A stretch of DNA of 64,000 nucleotides from Thermohalobaculum xanthum (lineage in GTDB: Bacteria; Pseudomonadota; Alphaproteobacteria; Rhodobacterales; Rhodobacteraceae), in contig NZ_JAEHHL010000002.1 in NCBI RefSeq assembly GCF_016623495.1, positions 62,001 to 126,000 of the forward strand, read 5' to 3'. The position numbers and the translations under genes were made by a program. Below the pieces are notes generated by a model. It saw only the letters and a list, made by a program, of their open reading frames with translations, did no database searches and had not been told where the DNA came from. Below, piece by piece: positions 42,018 to 49,895 of the stretch (the stretch's first letter is position 1; every line of letters starts with the position of its first letter).

Positions 42018-42917
42018 ATGAAAGTCGAACTGCGCGATCTCGAGATCCTCGCGGCGCTGGCCAAGCACCGCCACTTCACCCGCGCCGCCGAGGCCTGCGG
42101 GATCTCGCAGCCCGCGCTCTCCTCGCGCATCGCCAATCTCGAGACGGTGATCGGCATGGCGCTGGTGCGCCGAGGCTCGCGCTTCGGCGGGTTCACCGAG
42201 GAAGGCGAGATCCTGCTCAAATGGGCGCGCCGCATCCTCGCCGAGAACGACGCCATGCTGCAGGAGATGACCAACGCCCGTGGCGTGGTGGCGGGCCGGG
42301 TGGTGATGGGGGTGATCCCCACCGCGCTGGGCCAGGCCACCCGGCTGGCCGCGGCGGTCAAGCGCAAGCATCCTCGCGTCGTGCCCGAGATCCGCTCGGC
42401 CTCGTTCGCCGAGATCGAGACCGGCCTCGGCGCCGGGAACTTCGACCTCGGCCTCTCCTATCTCGAAGACCGCGCCGCCACCCGCTTCAAGGCGCTGCCC
42501 CTCTACCGCGAATCCTACGTGCTGGTGCTGCCCGTAGCGCTCGGCACGCCCGCGCGCGGCGCGATCACCTGGCGCGAGGCCGCCGACCACCCGCTCGCGC
42601 TGCTCACCCCGAACATGAAGAACCGCCAGATCATCGACGCCGCCTTCCGCGAGGCCGGCGTCATGCCCCGCGCCGTGTTCGAGACCGACGACCTCTCGGC
42701 GCTGTTCAGCTATGTGGCCGACAGTGATTCGGCCACCATCGCGCCGGCCAACGCAACCGACACGCGCTACTTCGGACCCGGTTTCCTGACCCTTCCGCTG
42801 GTCGAACCCGAGATCCGCCGCACCGTCGCGCTGCTCACGCCCGAGACCGGATTCGAGCCTCCTGCCGTATCTGCTACCTTGCGCGTCGCTTCCGTGCTGT
42901 CGGCCTCCGCTTCATAA
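42018..42917 (+). CDS. LysR-family transcriptional regulator, probably of the adjacent formate dehydrogenase
   Basis: 299 residues. N-terminal winged HTH in FTRAAEACGISQPALSSRIA, followed by an effector-binding domain (VVMGVIPTALGQATRLAAAV, FDLGLSYLED). ATG 42018 is preceded by AAGG at 5 bases; an alternative ATG lies at 41979. It precedes the formate dehydrogenase genes in the same orientation, as the LysR gene fdsR does in other proteobacteria. Regulation of that operon is inferred from position. Confidence 0.88.
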   Translation: MKVELRDLEILAALAKHRHFTRAAEACGISQPALSSRIANLETVIGMALVRRGSRFGGFTEEGEILLKWARRILAENDAMLQEMTNARGVVAGRVVMGVIPTALGQATRLAAAVKRKHPRVVPEIRSASFAEIETGLGAGNFDLGLSYLEDRAATRFKALPLYRESYVLVLPVALGTPARGAITWREAADHPLALLTPNMKNRQIIDAAFREAGVMPRAVFETDDLSALFSYVADSDSATIAPANATDTRYFGPGFLTLPLVEPEIRRTVALLTPETGFEPPAVSATLRVASVLSASAS

Positions 42918-42951
42918 GCGGAAATTATCAAGCGATTGACAAAAGCCTCTT

Positions 42952-42968
42952 GAACGCCCGGGGCGTTC
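42952..42968. promoter_or_regulatory. perfect palindrome upstream of formate dehydrogenase operon
   Basis: GAACGCC-CGG-GGCGTTC, 7-bp arms and a 3-base centre, 51 bases before the fdh start codon. TTGACA at 42936-42941 just upstream could be a -35 element, although no clear -10 is found at 17 bases. Likely an operator; the binding protein is unknown. Confidence 0.55.
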
Positions 42969-42978
42969 TGGGGTTTCT

Positions 42979-42990
42979 GTGGTATACCAC
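42979..42990. promoter_or_regulatory. 12-bp palindrome GTGGTATACCAC upstream of formate dehydrogenase operon
   Basis: Perfect palindrome 29 bases before the fdh start codon. Its core GT-AT-AC resembles GntR/FadR-type operators more than a LysR T-N11-A box. TATACC inside it may double as a -10 element, which would make it a repression site. Confidence 0.55.
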
Positions 42991-43019
42991 GAAAACGGAA
43001 AACTTCATCGGGGGCGCTG

Positions 43020-44711
43020 ATGGCACCGCTGGACGACAAGCCCGGGGTCTGGAAATCGGGTAAGGGCAAGGGACGCAGGACGCCCAAGGGCCGCCAGTTC
43101 GACGACGGCGCGCTGGCCGATGTGCGGGCGCTGCTGGGCGACCGCCCGCGCCGGCGCGACCTGCTGATCGAGTTCCTGCACCTGATCCAGGACAAGTACG
43201 GGCACCTGTCGTCGGCGCATCTGAGGGCGCTGGCCGAGGAGATGCGCCTCGCCCAGGCCGAGGTCTGGGAGGTCGCGACCTTCTATGCCCATTTCGACCC
43301 GGTGAAGGAGGGCGAGACCCCGCCGCCCGCGCTCACCATCCGCGTCTGCGACTCGCTTTCCTGCGAGCTGGCAGGTGCCCAGCAGCTGCTCAAGGCGCTG
43401 CAGGACGGCATGAACCCCGCCCAGGTCCGCGTGCTGCGCGCGCCCTGCATGGGCCGTTGCGACACCGCCCCGGTGCTCGAGATCGGCCATAACCACATCG
43501 ACCACGCCACCCCCGAGAAGGTCGAGGCGGCAATCGCGGCCGGCGACACCCACGCGCATCTGCCGGATTACGAGACCTATTCCGCCTATGCCGCCGAGGG
43601 TGGCTACGAGACGCTGAAGGCGCTCCGCGCAGGCTCGGCCACGCCCGACGAGGTGCAGGAGAAGGTGCTCGCCTCGGGCCTCCGCGGCCTCGGCGGCGCC
43701 GGCTTCCCGTCGGGCCGCAAGTGGTCCTTCGTGCGGGCCGAGCCGGGGCCGCGCTACCTCGCCGTCAACGGCGACGAGGGCGAGCCCGGCACCTTCAAGG
43801 ACCGCTTCTACCTCGAGCGCACGCCGCACCCCTTCCTCGAAGGCATGCTGATCGCCGCCTGGGCGGTCGAGGCCGAGAAGGCCTTCATCTACATGCGCGA
43901 CGAGTATCCGGCGGTGCTCGAGATCCTGCGCCGCGAGATCTCGGCGCTCGAGGAGGCCGGCATCGTCGAGCCCGGCTACATCGACCTGCGCCGCGGCGCC
44001 GGGGCCTATATCTGCGGCGAAGAGTCGGCGATGATCGAGTCGATCGAGGGCAAGCGCGGTCTGCCCCGCCACCGGCCTCCTTACGTCGCGCAGGTCGGCA
44101 TCTTCGACCGCCCGACGCTGGTTCACAACGTCGAGACGCTCCACTGGGTCGCCCGCATCTGCCGCGAGGGCCCCGAGATCCTGTCGTCGGTCGAGAAGAA
44201 CGGCCGCAAGGGGCTGCGCTCTTACTCGGTCTCGGGCCGGGTGAAGAACCCGGGCGTGCACCTGCTGCCCGCGGGCTCCACGATCACCGACATCATCGAG
44301 GCCGCGGGCGGCATGCTCGACGGCCACGCCTTCAAGGCCTACCAGCCGGGCGGCCCGTCATCGGGCCTCCTGCCCGCCTCGATGGCCGACGTCCCCCTCG
44401 ACTTCGACACGCTCCAGCCGCATGGCAGCTTCATCGGCTCGGCCGCGGTCGTGGTATTGTCGGACAAGGACTCGGCCCGCGACGCCGCGCTCAACATGCT
44501 GAAGTTCTTCGAGGACGAAAGCTGCGGCCAGTGCACGCCCTGCCGCGTCGGCTGCGAGAAGGCGGTCAAGCTGATGGAAGCCGACAAGTGGGACACCGGG
44601 CTCCTCGAGGAGCTCAGCCAGGCGATGGTCGACGCCTCGATCTGCGGCCTTGGCCAGGCGGCGCCGAACCCGATCCGGCTGACGATCAAGCACTTCCCGG
44701 AGGAAATCTGA
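43020..44711 (+). CDS. fdh1B: NAD-dependent formate dehydrogenase, fused gamma-beta (diaphorase) subunit
   Basis: 563 residues. The N-terminal ~155 residues are a NuoE/FdsG-like thioredoxin-fold domain with [2Fe-2S] ligands Cys110, Cys115, Cys143 and Cys147. The rest is NuoF/FdsB-like: NADH/FMN motif GLRGLGGAGFPSGRKWSF, NGDEGEPGTFKDR, YICGEESAMIESIEGKRG, and the [4Fe-4S] site ESCGQCTPCRVGC. The single-chain gamma-beta form is like Fdh1B of Methylobacterium FDH1 rather than the separate FdsG and FdsB of Rhodobacter capsulatus. It passes electrons from the alpha subunit to NAD+. One base separates its stop from fdhA. Confidence 0.93.
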   Translation: MAPLDDKPGVWKSGKGKGRRTPKGRQFDDGALADVRALLGDRPRRRDLLIEFLHLIQDKYGHLSSAHLRALAEEMRLAQAEVWEVATFYAHFDPVKEGETPPPALTIRVCDSLSCELAGAQQLLKALQDGMNPAQVRVLRAPCMGRCDTAPVLEIGHNHIDHATPEKVEAAIAAGDTHAHLPDYETYSAYAAEGGYETLKALRAGSATPDEVQEKVLASGLRGLGGAGFPSGRKWSFVRAEPGPRYLAVNGDEGEPGTFKDRFYLERTPHPFLEGMLIAAWAVEAEKAFIYMRDEYPAVLEILRREISALEEAGIVEPGYIDLRRGAGAYICGEESAMIESIEGKRGLPRHRPPYVAQVGIFDRPTLVHNVETLHWVARICREGPEILSSVEKNGRKGLRSYSVSGRVKNPGVHLLPAGSTITDIIEAAGGMLDGHAFKAYQPGGPSSGLLPASMADVPLDFDTLQPHGSFIGSAAVVVLSDKDSARDAALNMLKFFEDESCGQCTPCRVGCEKAVKLMEADKWDTGLLEELSQAMVDASICGLGQAAPNPIRLTIKHFPEEI

Positions 44712-44712
44712 C

Positions 44713-47508
44713 ATGGCTGACGGCGGAAAGATGGAAGCGATCACCTTCACGCTCGACGGCCGCGAGGTCACGGCCCAGCCGGGCGAGAGCATCTGGCAGG
44801 TCGCCAAGCGCGAGGGCACGCTGATCCCGCATCTGTGCCACAAGGACACGCCGGGCTACCGCTCGGACGGCAACTGCCGTGCCTGCATGGTCGAGATCGA
44901 CGGCGAGCGCACGCTCGCGGCCTCCTGCGTGCGCATGCCGAGCCCCGGCATGAAGGTCAGCACCGGCTCCGAGCGCGCCGACAAGGCCCGCAAGATGGTC
45001 ATGGAGCTGCTGGTCGCCGACCAGCCCGCGCGCAACGACGCCCATGACCGCGACAGCCACCTTTGGGACATGGCCGACCGCCAGGGCGTGACCGCCAGCC
45101 GCTTCCCGAAGATCGAAGCCGAGCGCGTGCCCCTGCTCGACGCCAGCCACGTCGCGATGAAGGTCAATCTCGACGCCTGCATCCACTGCAACCTGTGCGT
45201 CCGGGCCTGCCGCGAGGTCCAGGTGAACGACGTGATCGGCATGTCGGGCCGCGGCCACGACGCCAAGATCACCTTCGACTTCGACGACCCGATGGGCGCC
45301 TCGACCTGCGTCGCCTGCGGCGAGTGCGTCCAGGCCTGCCCCACCGGCGCGCTCATGCCCGCCACCGCGGTGGACGAGGCGCAGAAGGGCTCGTCGCTCG
45401 ACTATGACCGCGAGGTCCAGTCGGTCTGCCCCTATTGTGGCGTGGGCTGCCAGCTCAGCTTCAAGATCAAGGACGACAAGATCGCCTGGGTCGACGGCAT
45501 CGACGGTCCCGCGAACGAGAACCGGCTCTGCGTCAAGGGCCGCTTCGGCTTCGACTACGTCCGCCATCCGCACCGGCTGACCAAGCCGCTGATCCGCCGT
45601 CCCGACGCACCCGACAAGGGCCTCAACGTCGACCCGGCCAACCCCTGGACGCATTTCCGCGAGGCGACCTGGGACGAGGCGCTCGACGCCGCGGCCGCGG
45701 GCCTCGCCAAGCTGCGCGGCTTCTTCGGCGGCAAGGCGGTCGCGGGCTTCGGCTCGGCCAAGTGCTCGAACGAGGAAGCCTATCTCTTCCAGAAGCTGAT
45801 CCGCACCGGCTTCGGCCACAACAACGTCGACCACTGCACCCGGCTTTGCCACGCCTCGTCGGTGGCGGCGCTGATGGAGAACGTGGGCTCGGGCGCCGTG
45901 ACCGCGACCTTCAATGAGATCGAGAACGCCGACTGCGCCATCGTGATCGGCTGCAACCCGACCGAGAACCACCCCGTCGCCGCGACCTACTTCAAGCAGT
46001 TCGCCAAGCGCGGCGGCAAGCTGATCGTCATGGACCCGCGGGCCCAGGCGCTCAAGCGGCACGCGAGCCACATGCTCCAGTTCCGCCCGGGCACCGACGT
46101 GGCGATGCTCAACGCCATCATGCACGTGATCGTCGAGGAGAAGCTCTACGACCGCAACTACGTGCAGGGCTTCACCGAGGGCTTCTTCCAGCTCCGCGAC
46201 CATCTCAAGGACTACGCGCCCGAGAAGATGGCGCCGATCTGCGGCATCGAGGCCGATGTCCTGCGCGACGTCGCCCGGACCTTCGCCAACGCCAAGGCCG
46301 GGATGATCTTCTGGGGCATGGGCATCAGCCAGCACATCCACGGCACCGACAACTCGCGCTGCCTGATCTCGCTCGCGCTGCTGTGCGGCCATGTCGGCCG
46401 GCCCGGCTCGGGCCTGCACCCGCTGCGCGGCCAGAACAACGTGCAGGGCGCCTCGGACGCGGGCCTGATCCCGATGGTCCTGCCCGACTACCAGTCGGTG
46501 AAGGAAGAGGGCGCGCGCGAGCTGTTCCGCTCGATCTGGCAGATGGAAGTCAACCCCGAGCCCGGCCTGACCGTGGTCGAGATCATCGACGCGATCTACC
46601 GCGGCGAGATCAAGGGCATGTACATCCTGGGCGAGAACCCGGCGATGTCCGACCCCGATGTCGAGCATGCCCGCAAGGCGCTCGCGCATCTCGACCACCT
46701 CGTGGTGCAGGACATCTTCCTGACCGAGACCGCGAACTTCGCCGACGTGATCCTGCCCGCCTCGGCCTGGCCCGAGAAGACCGGCACGGTGACCAACACC
46801 AACCGCCAGGTGCAGATGGGCCGCAAGGCGCTGAACCCGCCGGGCGACGCCAGGGAAGACTGGTGGATCGTGGTGCAGATGGCCAAGCGCCTCGGCCTCG
46901 ACTGGAAGTACACGCACCCCTCCGAAGTCTTCAAGGAGATGAAGATGGGGATGCAGTCCCTGCGCAACATCTCGTGGGGCCGACTCGAGGAAGAGGGCGC
47001 GGTCACCTATCCCTCGCTCAGCCCCGAGGATCCGGGCCAGGCGGTGGTGTTCGGCGATGGCTTCCCGCGGCCCGGCGGCCGGGCGAAGTTCACCCCGGCG
47101 CGCGTCACCCCGCCCGCCGAGGTGCCGGACCAGAAGTTCCCGATGATCCTGACCACGGGCCGGCAGCTCGAGCACTGGCACACCGGCTCGATGACCCGCC
47201 GCGCCACCGTGCTCGACTGGGCCGAGCCCGAGGCCAACGCCTCGCTCCATCCCAAGACCCTGCGCAAGCTGGGCGTGGAGCCGGGCGAGATGATCCGCAT
47301 CGAGACCCGCCGCGGCGCCATCGACATCATGGCCCGCGCCGACCGCGCCGTGGCCGAGGACATGGTCTTCGTGCCCTTCGCCTATGTCGAGGCGGCGGCG
47401 AACACCCTGACGAACCCGCAGCTCGACCCCTACGGCAAGATCCCCGAGTTCAAGTTCTCGGCCTGCCGGGTCCGCAAGACGGGCGAGGATCCGATCGCGG
47501 CCGAGTAA
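44713..47508 (+). CDS. fdh1A: formate dehydrogenase catalytic alpha subunit (Mo/W-bis-MGD)
   Basis: 931 residues. A NuoG-like N-terminus carries a [2Fe-2S] site (Cys42, 55, 58, 72), a His/Cys [4Fe-4S] region (RDSHLWDM), and two ferredoxin-type clusters (CIHCNLCVRACREVQ; CVACGECVQACPTGAL). A further [4Fe-4S] (CPYCGVGC) opens the molybdopterin domain. The metal ligand is Cys in NVDHCTRLCHASSVAAL, so this is a Cys not a selenocysteine enzyme. Formate is oxidised to CO2 with electrons passed to the beta subunit. No fdsC/fdhD or fdsD gene follows; a terminator does. Confidence 0.95.
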   Translation: MADGGKMEAITFTLDGREVTAQPGESIWQVAKREGTLIPHLCHKDTPGYRSDGNCRACMVEIDGERTLAASCVRMPSPGMKVSTGSERADKARKMVMELLVADQPARNDAHDRDSHLWDMADRQGVTASRFPKIEAERVPLLDASHVAMKVNLDACIHCNLCVRACREVQVNDVIGMSGRGHDAKITFDFDDPMGASTCVACGECVQACPTGALMPATAVDEAQKGSSLDYDREVQSVCPYCGVGCQLSFKIKDDKIAWVDGIDGPANENRLCVKGRFGFDYVRHPHRLTKPLIRRPDAPDKGLNVDPANPWTHFREATWDEALDAAAAGLAKLRGFFGGKAVAGFGSAKCSNEEAYLFQKLIRTGFGHNNVDHCTRLCHASSVAALMENVGSGAVTATFNEIENADCAIVIGCNPTENHPVAATYFKQFAKRGGKLIVMDPRAQALKRHASHMLQFRPGTDVAMLNAIMHVIVEEKLYDRNYVQGFTEGFFQLRDHLKDYAPEKMAPICGIEADVLRDVARTFANAKAGMIFWGMGISQHIHGTDNSRCLISLALLCGHVGRPGSGLHPLRGQNNVQGASDAGLIPMVLPDYQSVKEEGARELFRSIWQMEVNPEPGLTVVEIIDAIYRGEIKGMYILGENPAMSDPDVEHARKALAHLDHLVVQDIFLTETANFADVILPASAWPEKTGTVTNTNRQVQMGRKALNPPGDAREDWWIVVQMAKRLGLDWKYTHPSEVFKEMKMGMQSLRNISWGRLEEEGAVTYPSLSPEDPGQAVVFGDGFPRPGGRAKFTPARVTPPAEVPDQKFPMILTTGRQLEHWHTGSMTRRATVLDWAEPEANASLHPKTLRKLGVEPGEMIRIETRRGAIDIMARADRAVAEDMVFVPFAYVEAAANTLTNPQLDPYGKIPEFKFSACRVRKTGEDPIAAE

Positions 47509-47533
47509 GGGCGGCCGGATCGCGAAAAAACCG

Positions 47534-47555
47534 GGGGCGCCCGCGAGGGCGCCCC
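47534..47555. terminator. terminator after the formate dehydrogenase operon
   Basis: Perfect 9-bp stem GGGGCGCCC/GGGCGCCCC with loop GCGA, 25 bases after the fdh stop. The plus side is followed by TAGCATTTTC; the minus side by CGG and six T, so it could work better for a minus-strand transcript. Confidence 0.8.
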
Positions 47556-47830
47556 TAGCATTTTCAGCCGACGCCTTGCGGTTTAAATGATCAAGGCATC
47601 ACCGGAGATTACGTGAACCGCTTCCCGGGTATCGCCACGTAGCCGCGATGGCGCGGAAGGCTCCGCCCCAGCGCTCGAGCCGCCGAGATCTTGATTCGTG
47701 AGGGTTCCAAGCAAACGACGCACACCTGCCTCGTTCGCAAATGTCATCCCCGAGAACACTGCGTTCGCCGATAACATAGCGGCCGACAAATCAGCTTGAT
47801 CTCGCGCGCGACGACGTTTGATCTAACGCG
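47556..47830. other. gene-poor, lower-GC gap before the HNH gene
   Basis: Visibly less GC-rich than its surroundings, with codons and words rare elsewhere (for example GTTTAAATGATC at 47580). A 68-codon minus-strand frame (47583-47789) exists but has no Shine-Dalgarno or recognisable domain. I see no tRNA, integrase or insertion sequence end. It may be the left edge of an acquired segment. Confidence 0.4.
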
Positions 47831-48745
47831 ATGACCAAAGCCGTTTTTCAGCACAAGGCAGACTCGATCTATGATGACACGCCGTGGGAGCGTTATGAGT
47901 TCCCAAAGCGCTATCTGAGGGACGTCGAGAAAACGAAAGGCGACTGGATCGTCTATTACGAGCCGAGATCTGCCGAGGGAAACCAGGGACGGCTCAGATA
48001 TTTTGCGACGGCGCGCGTGACTGATGTAGGCCCGAGCACGTCGCACCCCGAGATGTTCATGGCCCACATCGACCCCTCAAGTTACGTCGAGTTCGCTCGA
48101 CCGGTCGACCGCGTACTCGACGGTCGTGTCATCGAGCGCTCGCTCCGTGCCCCTGACGGAAGCATCGCTCGCGGCGGCAACGTGCAACGTGCAGTCCGCC
48201 TCCTGGCGGATGACGAATTCGCCGCCATCGCAGCCCACGGCATAGATGCCTCGCCGGAACGCTGGGAAAGGGAACATGGTTTCTCGGACGAGGCTGCGCT
48301 CTTTGAGCGACCGATGATCGAGCGCCTGACGCGCCGCGCCGAGCGAGACGCAAACTTCCGCAAGCAGGTGCTCCGCGCCTACGGCAATCGATGCGCGATC
48401 TCGGATTTCGCCCTCGCCAATGGGTTCGGACGGCCCGAGGTCGAGGCCGCGCATATCAGACCTGTTACACATTCGGGGCCAGATACCGTGCGTAACGGCC
48501 TTGCGCTGTCTCACACGGTGCACTGGATGTTCGACCGGGGACTGATCACGATCACCGAGGATTTCTCGATCCTGGTGTCGGAAAACAAGGTGCCAAGTGA
48601 CGTTTCGGCTCGTCTCATCAGGCCTGATCGTCGCCTGCGGCGCCCCGAAAATCGTCGCGATGACCCACATCCGGAATTTCTAAAGTATCATCGCGAGAAC
48701 ATCTTTGGTCGCGGCGAGCCGATGTATACCCTGCCGCCGACATGA
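47831..48745 (+). CDS. HNH endonuclease with unassigned N-terminal domain
   Basis: 304 residues. The C-terminal half is an HNH_2-type nuclease: first Cys in GNRCAISDFALANGF, then VEAAHIRPVTH, NGLALSHTVHWMFDRGLITI. The N-terminal ~100 residues (SIYDDTPWERYEFPKRYL, GDWIVYYEPRS, RYFATARVTDVG) resemble PUA/EVE-like base-sensing folds, though I cannot confirm that. Such fusions act as modification-dependent restriction enzymes in some bacteria. No methylase or partner gene flanks it. Lower GC and codon use suggest transfer. The first 237 bases overlap a meaningless antisense frame. Confidence 0.8.
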   Translation: MTKAVFQHKADSIYDDTPWERYEFPKRYLRDVEKTKGDWIVYYEPRSAEGNQGRLRYFATARVTDVGPSTSHPEMFMAHIDPSSYVEFARPVDRVLDGRVIERSLRAPDGSIARGGNVQRAVRLLADDEFAAIAAHGIDASPERWEREHGFSDEAALFERPMIERLTRRAERDANFRKQVLRAYGNRCAISDFALANGFGRPEVEAAHIRPVTHSGPDTVRNGLALSHTVHWMFDRGLITITEDFSILVSENKVPSDVSARLIRPDRRLRRPENRRDDPHPEFLKYHRENIFGRGEPMYTLPPT

Positions 48746-48797
48746 TTCCGAATGCTCATAAGCAACCGCGCAGGCGGACCATCGGAGAGCGCTCAGA

Positions 48798-49874
48798 ATG
48801 AAATCCCTTCACGTCGGCTCGGCGACCATCGACATCATCTGCATCGTCGCCGCCGAGAACATCGAGCGCATGACCTTCACCAACGAGGGCAAGTCCTTCC
48901 TGATGGTCGAGTCCGGCCGCAAGGTCCCGGCGGAGTCCATCACCGACCATGTCGGCGGCGGCGCCTGCAACACCGCCGTCAGTCTCGCGCGGCGCGGCTG
49001 GCGGACCGAGGTGCTTGCCCGGGTCGGCGACGATCTCAACGCCGACGCGGTGCGCGAGCATCTCGACCGCTACGGCGTCGGCCAAGACCGGCTGATCACC
49101 GACCCCGGCGCCGCGACCGGCACCTCGGTGATGATCGCGAGCCATGACCGCAACGCCTCGATCTTCGTGCAGCGCGGCGCAAACGAGAACCTCACCCCCG
49201 ACGACCTGCCCGAGAGCGGCTTCGCGGGCTACAAGATGGTCTATGTCGCGCCCCTCTCGTCGGGCTCGGCCGACTGCTTCCCCGCCATCGTCGCGGCGGC
49301 GAAGCGCTCGGGCGCTACGGTGATCTCGAACCCCGGCATCCGGCAACTCACCTCGCGCACAGCTGCCTTCATCGGCGCGCTTGCCAAGATCGACCTGCTC
49401 TCGGTCAACCGCGTCGAGGCCGAGGCGCTGGTCCCCGCCTTCGCCGCCCGCTCGGAAGGGCCCGACCCGGTGCCCCGGGCCGACGCGCCCGCACTGCTCA
49501 GGCGCGGCCTCAGCTTCGGCGGCTTCGAGATGGGACTGCTGCGCTTCCTGCACGAGGTGCAAGCCGCCGGGCCGCGCTGGGTGTGCCTCACCGACGGCAC
49601 CGACGGCGCCTGGCTAGCGGCGCCCGAGGGCGTGTTCTGGCGCCCCTCGGCCCCAGCCGAGGTCGCCGGCACCGCCGGCGCGGGCGACAGCTACACCTCG
49701 ACCATCGCCGCCGCGCTGACCGAAGGGGCGTCGCCGCAGGACGCGATGCTCGAGGCGGCGGTGAACTCGGCCTCGGTCGTCTCGGTGGTGGACACGACCT
49801 CGGGCCTCCTCAACCGCGCGGGCCTCGACGAGGCCCGTCAGCGCGTGGGGGAGATGCCGCTCTACCGCGCCTGA
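48798..49874 (+). CDS. PfkB-family carbohydrate kinase
   Basis: 358 residues. Ribokinase-fold signatures: N-terminal GGGACNTAVSLARRGW and the C-terminal anion-hole/base motif AGTAGAGDSYTSTIAAAL containing the catalytic Asp. Substrate may be a sugar, nucleoside or sugar phosphate; nothing in the neighbourhood decides it. It converges with the glutamine synthetase-like gene (21-base gap). Confidence 0.9.
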   Translation: MKSLHVGSATIDIICIVAAENIERMTFTNEGKSFLMVESGRKVPAESITDHVGGGACNTAVSLARRGWRTEVLARVGDDLNADAVREHLDRYGVGQDRLITDPGAATGTSVMIASHDRNASIFVQRGANENLTPDDLPESGFAGYKMVYVAPLSSGSADCFPAIVAAAKRSGATVISNPGIRQLTSRTAAFIGALAKIDLLSVNRVEAEALVPAFAARSEGPDPVPRADAPALLRRGLSFGGFEMGLLRFLHEVQAAGPRWVCLTDGTDGAWLAAPEGVFWRPSAPAEVAGTAGAGDSYTSTIAAALTEGASPQDAMLEAAVNSASVVSVVDTTSGLLNRAGLDEARQRVGEMPLYRA

Positions 49875-49895
49875 TCCTGCGCGGAAGGCCGCCGC

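Noticed and set aside
45823..45880. Selenocysteine in the formate dehydrogenase
   Set aside because: The metal-ligand codon is TGC (Cys), with no in-frame TGA.
44686..47250. 854-codon open frame on the minus strand opposite fdhA
   Set aside because: Antisense shadow; the plus strand encodes complete Fe-S and molybdopterin motifs.
47583..47789. 68-codon minus-strand frame in the gap before the HNH gene
   Set aside because: No ribosome-binding site, domain or coding pattern; not called, although a transcript from the gap was noted as possible.
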